Assembly (NCBI RefSeq): GCF_002105155.1
Contig: NW_019028998.1
Coordinates: forward strand, 496,001-560,000
DNA from: Lobosporangium transversale
Taxonomy: Eukaryota; Mortierellomycota; Mortierellomycetes; Mortierellales; Mortierellaceae
Direction: 5' to 3'
DNA: 64,000 nt
The notes beneath the pieces were generated by a model. That model searched no databases and was not told the DNA's origin. It worked only from the letters and a program-made list of their open reading frames with translations. Positions 34,400 to 44,196 of this stretch are shown here, one piece after another; position 1 is the first letter of the stretch, and each line of letters opens with the position of its first letter. Made by a program: the position numbers and the translations under genes.

Positions 34400-34421
34400 T
34401 TTATTTCGATGTCGAAATAAA
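34400..34421. repeat. Inverted repeat, 10-bp arms, 2-nt loop
   Basis: TTTATTTCGA, then TG, then TCGAAATAAA. Perfect arms. Confidence 0.8.
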
Positions 34422-36185
34422 TGGCCGAAAACTAAATTGTCATGGAGCTATCCTGGCTTCTTTATTTGTGCAAATAAAAAACTCATGAAGACTTTCGCAT
34501 GACCCTAGCATCCCCTTGGGAGTCCATTGTATCGTTTATTTATTGACTGATGTAATATAACAGCGATAATGTTCGCTGCCGTAGTATCGACTTGAAAGGA
34601 GGGCAATCTGAGTGGAACCATTCTTCCGCACCATGGAGCTTGACTAACTTGATCTTTTCTTGTACAGCTCGGCAAGACTTGATTTGTCACATCGTTCGCT
34701 TCCTCGTCTTCTTGCATTCCTTTGATATATCTGGCTTGGTAAACAGCTTATAGAGTTTGTTGGGCCTGTTGAAACCGGAGGGAACCACAGCAACATATCA
34801 TACCCAAGGTGATACAAATATCTCTGTTGGAGTGAGTGGTGAATTGTGTGTGGTTCAGATGTAGTGGACATAAACGGCGAAAGAATGCATCGAAAGGATG
34901 TGAGCGGTTATGAGAGCAAGGAAGAAGGGGCTGCTATGCCTGTTAAAGTCCTTGGCAAGAGAGCATGGGTAGCGGTTGTGATCAATGGTATAGTTTCTAG
35001 ACCCTATCTTCCACGTACAGCAATGCATTGTTGTTGTTTTCAGACTTGGCACCAATCATGCGAGGTATTTCTTTTTCTGAGGGTTCCTTGTGTTAAACGG
35101 CTAGACAGAAAGCTTAGAAGAGATACAGACACAACGGTGAAAAAAATGTATGTGAGCTGTGTTTATTTGTTGTCTGCACATGCCTTCTTTCATCGCGGGC
35201 TTTTTTTTTCCTTTTTTGTTCGTCAATCACTGTGTGCACGAATAAGCAGCTGAAGCATCTCTTAAGTTTCTGTACATGTATAAACACATTTTACATCGCG
35301 ACGTCTTTTTTTGTTCAAAACACAAGCGTTTTCCATTGGTGCCTCCAAACAAACTTTATTTTGGCGGCCACTCCACAATCATCCCATGGTTATAACAATC
35401 CCTAGGAAAGGATCAAACGCGTCGGTATCAATCTCGCTTCTGTATTTCTAGATGCATATGTTTTGGCGATTGATATCAACTATCAAATTCACACATACAC
35501 ACACCAAACGACCGCCAAAAACCACCACTCTCGCTTCTGCTCTCCCTCCATCCACAAGGCGCTGCGCAATATCACCATTAACAAGGCATCGTCCAGTAAG
35601 AAAGGGTGCTTAGATAGCTTTTACTCCAAGCAATAAGCGCATGCAACTACATCACTCCTATCTCCGCCATTGATGCCGGAATCTGAGAGTCAACGAATAT
35701 CTCTGCTTTAACGCAATAGTACTGGGGCTGTTGGAGCAAAGAGCATCATATGAAGCCATTCTCTGATAAAAAAGACTTTTTTTTCTTTAGTTGTTACCTT
35801 TGACAAGGATATAATCACCGAGGCATTTATTACCCCTGTTCAAAATTATAAATCTTCTTTTATTCATTAAATTCCTCACAAAGCACAAAGCAAGGGCCAG
35901 TGCAAACAAAAGAAACTGAAAAAAAAAAAAAAAAAAAAAAAAAAAATTATGTAACAAAGGATCGACATCGACACTGTATGCTGTATCTGGAGATGATTTT
36001 TTCGAATGCTCACTTCCAATCTGCCGTTCATGCGAGAGCTTGTATTTATTTGTCAATCTCTGCTATTGACTTGAACAAAACCCCAATCCAAACAAAGGAA
36101 CTGAATAAAGATTGATGTGGCCTGTGAAGCAAAGGATCGATATCAAAACTATATGAGACAATGATAAAACTCAATCAATCCAGGA

Positions 36186-36194
36186 TATAAAAAG
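36186..36194 (+). promoter_or_regulatory. TATA box of the XPG-Fanzor locus
   Basis: TATAAAAAG, about 208 bp upstream of the ATG at 36394. The leader between them is pyrimidine-rich and carries a T32 tract, which may be part of a leader or a leader intron. Confidence 0.5.
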
Positions 36195-36298
36195 GGATCA
36201 TTGTCTTCCCCCTTCAAAGTCCCATCCCTTTTACCACTGCCACTTGTTCCTGTATCTTTTCCTCAATATAAAAAAGCTCATCCTTTTATACCTTTGTC

Positions 36299-36333
<35 letters not shown>

Positions 36334-36393
36334 CATTTCTTTTCATCGCCACCATTTTTCCTTTTTTCTTTCTCTTTCGCTTAGATATTGGCC

Positions 36394-37923
36394 ATGGGGT
36401 TGAAATCCTTCTTCAAACTGGTTGCGGATCGCGGGGTTTTACCTTCGGAAACTGACGTGGGCACTTTCTTGGCGGCAAATCCTGACCATTCTGTTCATGT
36501 AGATCTCCTCGGTGCGTTCTATTACGACATCCTCCGCGGAGTCGGCCATGCAAAGATGAAAAACGAATCCATCATTGATGTAGGAAGGTCCCTGGCTCTC
36601 GTGATAAAGGATCTTTTCATAACAGACAATCTGATTATACATATTGATGGGGAACCTTGTACTGAGAAAGAAAAAGCAAGGACAGAACGGCAAGCCATAA
36701 GAGAAAAAAATATGGATGCTTTGGAGAACGATATGAGCACCTTCGAGAGAAATTCTCGGAGTGGGGTATGGACTCGTCCTCAAGTCATGAGGCGCATCCA
36801 GAAGGGTCTTCGAGAAGTCCACACCCTGAGCGTCCAGGACAAGGATCAGCTGGCAACAGGCCTTAGCTCTGTCTTCGATGTCTGTCTGTGTGCATATGAA
36901 GCGGACCCATGCATAGGGTGCCATAATGAGGATAATGATAGGATCGTAATATCCCAAGACTCTGATTTTTTTGCGTACGAACGAGTCTACTTCCTAGTGC
37001 GACCCCTTCCGCACCGTAGACGGAAGTTAGGGGTTTACGATGTAGACAACGTTATCCAAGCACTAAGACTGCCATCACACGCGCATCTGGTGTTATTCTG
37101 TGCCATCGCAGGCAATGACTACTCAAGGAACCTCGAGACGTTAGGCCCGGTTAATAATCTTCGATTAATTCGAAAGGTTGCGTGGAACGAGAACTACAAT
37201 AAAATGCTTCGGGACTACCTAAGGGAAGCTAGTAAGGTGTTGGGAAGGAACGCAGCCTCTGAAGAAGGCCGTTTCAGAGTAGCTCTCCGCGTTTTTACTT
37301 CCGGCCATCAAACGTCGGCCCAAGCATTACCATTGAACAATGAGTTCGATAACTTCAAGCAGCGTCTACTCAATGGAAAGGATCTTCGTCATAGAATGGC
37401 TCAGCAAAGGCGAGCCATCTTTTCTGACAAGGCGAGCATATTGAATGGGCGCACAGTTGATATCAGTAACTGCCGTCAGCACGATAGGCCGGGCCTTAAG
37501 CATCCACCACGTCGGAAAAAGGCAAAAAAGAAGCAACAGAAAAAACAAAAGCGGAAGCACAAAGGCAAGAAGCCCCACAGGGCTAAAAAAGAAGGTGCAC
37601 TAATTAGGAACTTGAAGGATGCTACGAGGGTTGATCACAGCTACAGCAGTAAGCACCCTATCAAGGCCTTAACAATTGGGTCTCTTAAGGCCTCCATGGC
37701 AAGGAAAGGCGGACTGGACGCAGATGAAAGGGATAGTATTGCAGGCCAGATCCGAGGGACAGTTGTTGTCCTCAACCGACTACGCCGATATGCATACTGG
37801 GCGATTGCCTTGGACATTGAGAGGATCATGCGGTTACCAGGGGCAGCAAGGTCGAGGAAAAGGCACTGGACGAGGTCTTGGATAGCAATGATTATTCCTT
37901 CCGTCTCGCCACCCTTCTTTTAA
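36394..37923 (+). CDS. XPG/FEN1-like nuclease domain (N-terminal part of XPG-Fanzor locus)
   Basis: Intact frame of 509 codons from the ATG at 36394 (MGLKSFFKLVADRGV). It resembles FEN1/XPG 5'-flap nucleases, and the full acidic set is recognisable: D37 in HVDLLGAFY, D85 in HIDGEPCTEK, E169 and D171 in YEADPCIG, D189 and D191 in VISQDSDFF, and D242 in IAGNDYSRN. In human FEN1 the equivalents are D34, D86, E158, E160, D179, D181 and D233. LETLGPVNNLRLIRK matches the helix-hairpin region. A very basic linker (PPRRKKAKKKQQKKQKRKHK) near residues 370-395 could be a nuclear signal. The true frame probably leaves this ORF at the G-run 37840-37843, so the last ~27 codons are likely out of frame. Downstream lies a Fanzor-type domain. 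Confidence 0.75.
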   Translation: MGLKSFFKLVADRGVLPSETDVGTFLAANPDHSVHVDLLGAFYYDILRGVGHAKMKNESIIDVGRSLALVIKDLFITDNLIIHIDGEPCTEKEKARTERQAIREKNMDALENDMSTFERNSRSGVWTRPQVMRRIQKGLREVHTLSVQDKDQLATGLSSVFDVCLCAYEADPCIGCHNEDNDRIVISQDSDFFAYERVYFLVRPLPHRRRKLGVYDVDNVIQALRLPSHAHLVLFCAIAGNDYSRNLETLGPVNNLRLIRKVAWNENYNKMLRDYLREASKVLGRNAASEEGRFRVALRVFTSGHQTSAQALPLNNEFDNFKQRLLNGKDLRHRMAQQRRAIFSDKASILNGRTVDISNCRQHDRPGLKHPPRRKKAKKKQQKKQKRKHKGKKPHRAKKEGALIRNLKDATRVDHSYSSKHPIKALTIGSLKASMARKGGLDADERDSIAGQIRGTVVVLNRLRRYAYWAIALDIERIMRLPGAARSRKRHWTRSWIAMIIPSVSPPFF

Positions 37924-39738
37924 GTGGTCAAGGTGGCCCCAATTCAGCTTACGCGAGGGCAAAAAAACAAGGAAAGGCGGTAGAAGCGCCCCATTATCTC
38001 CTCGCCTATGAACATTTCAAGGCCACCACCGAACTTTCCCCAATAAAGGAAATAGACATCACATTGGGGGACGTGCAAGGCTTTGATCCCAAAAAGATCT
38101 CATTTCCAGAGCGTCAGAGCTACTAATGGGCCAAGTACAGACATCATTAAGGCAGCACTACAGAACGCAATGGTATAGCTTGTGTAAGATATTTTCATGC
38201 ATATTCTGCAATCAAATGCTCTTTATTCAGACTCTTTTTTTTTTTTTTTTTTTTCTAGTTTGATGTCGAGAAAACAAACGAAGATATGAGCGACATTGAG
38301 TTTTTATTGCGGGAGAACAAAAAAGTGAAAAAAAATACTCAGACTTTCCTACGTCCCCCTGGTCACCCGGGTATGTGTATCTGTCTGAACACGCCCTAGT
38401 TGACATCCTCTGGGCGAACGAAGATACCAAGCAGCTACTAGAGCGTATTCTGCCTCTCGACAATCCTTCCAAGACTGCAATGTTTGAGTGTGTACAGGGA
38501 ACAAAAGGGGTTTTGATTCAGGCTCTCTTTTGTGACATTGGAGGCGATCGCATGGTTCTTGGATATCGAGACAAAGTATCCCTGCAGTCACAGGACAAGG
38601 ATCTAACTCGGTTCAAACTCAAAGGAACGATTTCTACCAACGGTCTAGTTCTGAATCTACTTGCCTATGACACAACCCAGACGAAGAGACAGCAGCAGTC
38701 TGACGTAGATGAAGAAGACCCCAGCCAAGAACTGGAGCTTTCTCAGGGATTTCTCAACACGACGTGTTCAAAGGCAGCCGGTGAAGACCTGGCAGATGAA
38801 GACTATGCTAACATAAACTGGAAGAGGAGCTCCAAACTGCTTGAAAACGTTGAGTTCACATTCAACAAACCAGGGCGGTGCCCATCCGCAAACCCCACAA
38901 CTATCGTCGGATGCGATCCTGGTATTGTTAACGCCCTTACGCTTTCCTCCCTGGATCCTCACAACCCTAACTTGCGGCAAACGGTAAAGGTGAGAAGCAG
39001 GTTCTTGTACCTCCCCGTCCTCCGCTTCAATCACCTGTTGAACAAAAGGAAGCGTGAAAAAGGAATGATTGAGGTTGAGAGCGCCATCCCTGTGTTTGGA
39101 AGGGGTACGTACAATGAGTACTTTCAATGGATGAGCGAGGAGTCCCAGACACAGATAGGATCAAAGAATTTGGATGTGCTTCAAGAGTTCTACGAGTCCA
39201 GATGGCACCAGAAAAAAAATGGGACCTACGAAAGGCTCAATGAGCTACGTTCGACTACGCGGTACAGCGAGTGTTGAAGATGCTCGGGGAAAAAGGAGTG
39301 TTTGTCGTCGGCCTAGGGTCCTTTGAAAGTAGTAAAGGAGTTCCCAGCAAGCACACTGCTATAACGAGACACCTTGTCACACAGGTATGGCTTTTATTAA
39401 AAAAAGTAAGAAAAGCTGGAGCGCCATAGAACCCTTGCTAATAAACGACTGCCATTTGAAACGCTTAGGTCAAAGCACGAGGACACTTCGCTGTAGGGGC
39501 GCACGAATTTTACACCAGCGCCCGTTGTCCCCGACCCCTCTGCGATAGCTTTTTAGAGACGGTGTACCCTCGCTCTAAATATTGCCGGACATGTAAGGTA
39601 TTCTTCGACCGTGACGCAGTAGGGGCGGAAAACATCGCAAGAATCGGTCTTGCTCAAATTGAGAGGCAAGAGAGGCCTGCAAAGTACAAGCCCACGGAAG
39701 AGTCGCCTGCTCCGGCTGCAAAGCGCGCACGACGCTAG
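37840..39738 (+). pseudogene. Fanzor (eukaryotic TnpB/OrfB-like) RuvC nuclease domain, frame-disrupted
   Basis: Fanzors are transposon-linked, RNA-guided DNA nucleases of eukaryotes. Coding continues across four frames. A shift at G4 (37840-37843) is followed by VEEKALDEVLDSNDYSFRLA. A compensating shift at A5 (38091-38095) leads to ATNGPSTDIIKAALQNAM, then an intron at 38173..38258. A shift in A8 (38328-38335) opens the main frame, with RuvC-I TIVGCDPGIVNALTL (Asp codon 38915-38917). A shift in A8 (39212-39219) restores WDLRKAQ, then TGA (39241-39243), then FDYAVQRVLKML. A second intron is 39385..39468. The last exon has AHEFYTSARCPRPLC and YCRTCKVFFDRDAVGAENIA (zinc finger plus RuvC-III), then a basic tail. 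The usual RuvC-II Glu is not obvious at VVGLGSF; E in AHEFYTS may be the relocated Glu. Likely a decayed copy; assembly error is possible. Confidence 0.72.
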
Positions 39739-40250
39739 ACACAAGTATTTGGGTGCCGGCACACCCACAAAAAATTTGTAAGTTCTGTTTATTTTCGTCT
39801 CCTGTATCCTCTCAATCTTTTGCCCCTGAATTTCTGGACTAACTTTAAAAACCGTACAGATCAACAGATAAGACGAATTATGACCTCATTTACAACAACT
39901 TATCTTTTCACCGTGCGCAGGAAGTGTACCTGTGCTATTCCAATGCAAAGGCATGTCTAAGTAGTTTACAAAGCAAACTAATCTTCCTTTTATTGCATGA
40001 CATTGTATTGCATTGCATTTCTTTCCCCTATCTCTTTCCCTTTCTCATTTCATTCCTTTCGTCTCCTCCATTTCCTCACCATACCTTTCCACACTGGAAA
40101 TCCTATTCAAACCCTTGTGGAAGACTCTTTTATTTTTTTTATTGTCCTTCTACTCCCCCTTCACGCATACACTGACACTCTCTCGTTGTTTTCTAGAACT
40201 CCTTTATTTTCATCTTCGATCGTACAGCCGTAAAAAAAGAAGACGAGAGT
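39739..40250. other. Intergenic region between Fanzor 3' end and TPS2
   Basis: 512 bp. A palindromic hairpin-prone sequence lies 12 nt past the Fanzor stop. The rest is pyrimidine-rich TPS2 leader/promoter. Confidence 0.4.
39751..39766. repeat. Palindrome just after the Fanzor stop codon
   Basis: GGGTGCCGGCACACCC with a perfect 10-bp palindromic core GTGCCGGCAC at 39753-39762, followed by an A6 run. It could be a hairpin of the element end or guide-RNA region, or a terminator-like structure. Confidence 0.5.
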
Positions 40251-43200
40251 ATGACTTCCTTAACTCATTCGACATCCTCAACAAGCTCTTTGGATGTCCC
40301 AATGCTTGTGCCGCTGACCGAATTGCCCGAGACCGCGCAGATCACGCTCAGCGAGAAACCGAGGCTCATCAACGTCACTCACCAGATTCCTTACGCATGC
40401 ACTATCATCGATCGATCCAATGCTTCGTCGGGGACTACAACTATGGGCACCAGCATTGGCTCACCCACCAACAGGCGCGCCTCCATGGCAATCCCTCGCC
40501 ATCCCGCCGCGTCTTCTCCCCTTGAAATTGAAGGCCATTCATCGCCTGGGCTTCTGAACGCATCCGGAAGCCATTCATCCCAAGCTGGTGTTGGCGGCAC
40601 CGCAGGAGGAGAGCCCATTTTACTGGCAGACGGAGACTGTATCCTTGATCCAAGGAGGGGCCATTCGGCCATGTATTCTGGAATCAAGTCACTAGAGAAG
40701 GATCTCGAGACTATCCAGATTGGATGGGTGGGTGAACTAGCAGATCAGGACGGATATGTGGTTCCATGCAAGAGCCTAAGTGAAAAGCACAAGCAAAATA
40801 TTAAAGAGAAATTGTGGCAAAAAGAGAAGGTTGTCCCCATTTTCTTGGACGACAGCCGCGCGGCTGGTCATTATGAAGGATTCTGCAAGACTGGTGAGTG
40901 AACCATGGACCAATGATAAAGACAGCATGCACCATTAATGGGCGCCCAGGCACCGAGACACTGGGCAATGTCTCATACAGAGATGTGTAATTATAATTTG
41001 TGACAACACTATGTCATTTTGTGCTCATTGCAAAAACTTTTTTTTTTTTTTTTTTTTTTTTTTGGGGGGCTATTGCTCTTTCATGATCAGTTCTCTGGCC
41101 ATTATTCCATTACATCCTTTGGGAGAAGGCGACGGATGGTCGTGTCGAGAAGAAAAATTGGGACGACTATGTCTTTGTGAACCAGCAGTTCGCAGATGCA
41201 ATTGTTGAACAGTATCAGCCAGGTGACATTGGTAAGTAAGCACTGTGCCATTTAAGCAGTTATACACACATCGATGCTCCCTTTATGTGTGTATGTGGGC
41301 CGGTTTTATTACTTGTTTAATAGGTTGGCATTATAAGTTCCTCTTGTTTCTTTTGATGATTTTCTCACGACCCTTTTTTTCCTTCCTTTTTTCTGAATGT
41401 TCATTAGTTTGGATTCATGACTATCATTTATTGCTTGTGCCACATCTATTGCGTCAGAAGTTGCCAGGGGCTGCTATTGGTGTCTTTATTCATGCGCCTT
41501 TCCCTTCATCAGAAATTTTCAGATGCCTTCCCAGTAAGTTATTGTTCAATGGTTCAGCTTAAAGAACGAATGAAACAAACGGAATGCTAGGCGCAATTTG
41601 GGGTATTAATTTTTACCTTTTCATATGTTTCATTATCCTGCCCAATTACCATTAATAAGAGCGTGTCGAGGTCTTGAACGGTCTTTTAGGTGCAAATCAG
41701 ATCGGATTTCAGGTAATTCATCTATTTTATTATTATTATTATCATTTTGCTCTAAAACGGATTATAGTTTTTGAAGGACCATTCCCTAACAAGCTAACTG
41801 CCTCCATTAGACATATTCATATGCACGTCATTTTATCAGCTGCTGCACTCGCGTTAATGGCTATGAGTCTACGCCACGTGGCGTAGATGCTATGGGATCA
41901 ACGGTTTGGGTAGGAACATTCCCCATTGGAATCGATGCGGAGCGAGTTGAACGCCAACGCAAGGCTCCTGGTGTTTTGCCGAAGATAGAGGCTCTTCGTA
42001 AGACATATAAAGGAAAGCGCATTATTGTAGGCCGCGACAAGCTGGATTTAGTCAAGGGTGTCCAACAAAAGCTTCATGCATTTGAAAAATTCTTGAATGA
42101 TTATCCTGAGATGCAAGGCGAAGTTGTCTTGATCCAAGTTACTTCGCCACCTTTGGTCGAGAACCCTAAATTGGAAGCCAAGATTGCGGAATTGGTTGCT
42201 CACATCAATGGAACGTATGGTTCGCTTAACTTCACGCCCGTCCATCATTATCACCAGCACATCGATCGTGATGAGTATTATGCTCTCTTGTCAGTTGCCG
42301 ATATTGGTTTAATCACTTCGGTCAGGGACGGCATGAACACAACTTCGCTGGAATACATCATGTGCCAGAAGGAGAACCATGGTCCTCTCATTTTGAGCGA
42401 GTTTACGGGAACTGCAGGAAGTCTGGGTGGAGCATTGATGGTCAACCCGTGGGACTATCAGGGTGTTGCTCGCGTCATCTATGATGCTCTGCATCTCAGT
42501 GAGGAAGACAAACGTGCTCGCCATAGTGTAAGTGAATGGAACGCGTGTAAAAAAAGCATAGTGAGGACCCCTGATTAACGCCTCTTGTCTCTTTAATATT
42601 AATGATGATATTGCTTTTATTTATGCCGTCATCAATATTAGCAACTCCATAACCATGTCCTTTCTCACACGGCTCAATACTGGGCTAAGAATTTCATTTC
42701 GGAGCTTATTCTGAATGCCAGCACCTGGGATCAATCGACTCCTACACCTTATCTTGATCTTAACATTATTACTGACAAGTATCGCAGTGCCAAAAAGCGT
42801 CTGCTTATGTTTGATTATGATGGTACACTGACCCCCATCCGCAAGACTCCCGGTGCGGCAGTTCCTCAGGAACATATGCTCAAGGCTCTGCAAGCTTTGG
42901 CAAGCGACCCTAACAACGTAGTGTGGGTAATTTCTGGGCGTGATCAAAAGGTGTTGGAGGAATGGTTGGGTGAAGTTGAGAACTTGGGCTTTAGTGCTGA
43001 GCATGGTTCCTTTATGAGACAGCCCCGTAGTAAGAAATGGGTCAACCTGACCGAGTCCCTCGATATGAGTTGGAAGAATGATGTCATTGAGATTTTTACT
43101 TACTATACCGAACGTACCCAAGGTAAATGCCAGGGTCAAGGAAAATGGCAGTAAGCTTAGAAGCCGTGTCACACGTTTCACAAGTAAATTCAACACTTTC

Positions 43201-44013
43201 TTTCTTTTTCTATTCTATTCCATTCCCTTAATAGGATCATTCATTGAGCACAAGAGATCATCACTCACATGGCACTACCGCATGGCTGACCCTGAGTTTG
43301 GTGCATTCCAGGCCAAAGAATGCCAGAATCATCTTGAGAACGCTGTACTGTCCAAGCTCCCCGTGGAGATCCTAGTTGGCAAGAAGAATTTGGAAGTGCG
43401 TCCCACAATTGTAAACAAGGGTGAGATCGTCAAGCGTTTATTAAATCAGCATCCTGAAGCTGAGTTCGTCCTGTGTGCCGGTGATGACAAGACAGACGAG
43501 GATATGTTTAGAGCATTGGCTGGTAGCGGAAATAGTGGTGGTGGCAACAACCGTCGTGAATCTCTCAAGAACAGAGCCATCATCGAGCCTTATAACGATG
43601 CGTTGGTCGCTGCAACGGCTGCCAAGATTGCAGAAGCGACACGTCAACAATCGCGAGAACTTGCTCCACCCATTCCTCATCGTCAGGACAGTTCAGGCCC
43701 CCATGGCATAGCAAAGGCTCCAAATGGCGCGCATTTGAGACCTCCAGCGCCTTTCACGACCAAAATCAACAGTGCCAACAACGACAGCAATGCTGCTACT
43801 ACACCTATTTCACCTTCAGGACCTGCGACACCAGGGTCAATCACTAGTTTGACATCAATCAGCTCCCAGGGATCGAACTCTAACCTGACCAATGAACACT
43901 TTTCAATCACGATCGGCCATGCCCTCAAAAAGACACTTGCTAACTGGCATGTTACCAGTCCTGAAGAGCTGATTCGTGTCCTTGGTATCCTCTCCGGCAC
44001 CATCGATGCATAA
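40251..44013 (+). CDS. TPS2: Trehalose-6-phosphate phosphatase (Tps2-type; GT20 plus HAD domains)
   Basis: Second step of trehalose synthesis: removes phosphate from trehalose-6-phosphate. Seven exons (40251..40893, 41091..41231, 41408..41533, 41660..41712, 41811..42527, 42642..43122, 43235..44013) close in frame to 979 aa. After a ~150-residue Ser-rich N-terminus, a TPS-like GT20 domain has WVGELADQDGYVVP, VWIHDYHLLLVPHLLR, GVFIHAPFPSSEIFRCLP and GTFPIGIDAERV. The HAD phosphatase domain starts LLMFDYDGTLTPIRKTP with the nucleophile Asp intact. It continues VVWVISGRDQKVLEEWLG and ends with the Mg-binding motif CAGDDKTDEDMF, so the phosphatase should be active. A Ser/Thr/Pro-rich insert and a short C-terminal helix follow. 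Exon 5 contains an 18-bp perfect palindrome with a CACGTG core. Its 3' end is convergent with the next gene, 183 bp away. Confidence 0.95.
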
Positions 44014-44196
44014 ATAGATGGCAAAGAAAAGAAATAAAAATGATAAAAAAATATAATACCTCCAACTCTGTACATACTAGACATTAAGAGATACAGCTAT
44101 ATGCATTCAATTGCATCTTATTTGTAACTTTTAGTTTTGTAATCAAATAAATAATTAGCTTTTTTTATGTAAGTTCATTTTGTACAGAATACGGTC

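Larger units (their letters stand above)
32843..36393. other. Gene-free 3.5 kb upstream of the XPG-Fanzor locus
   Basis: No ORF here has coding character on either strand. It contains an A-rich leader of H1 (32870-33010), two clean inverted repeats (34049-34072 with 9-bp arms; 34400-34421 with 10-bp arms), an A28 tract at 35919-35946 and a T32 tract at 36302-36333 just before the nuclease start codon. If the nuclease locus is a mobile element, its left end should lie in this stretch. Confidence 0.45.

Noticed and set aside
34505-34871. Two overlapping minus-strand ORFs of 70-75 codons
   Set aside because: They are in different frames, have no domain, and no splice model connects them.
38371-38399. 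A 29-nt GT-AG intron that would also repair the Fanzor frame
   Set aside because: GTATGT...CCCTAG fits in phase, but 29 nt is too short for a fungal intron and the protein text across the A8 run (VKKKYSDFPT) reads better as a one-base indel.
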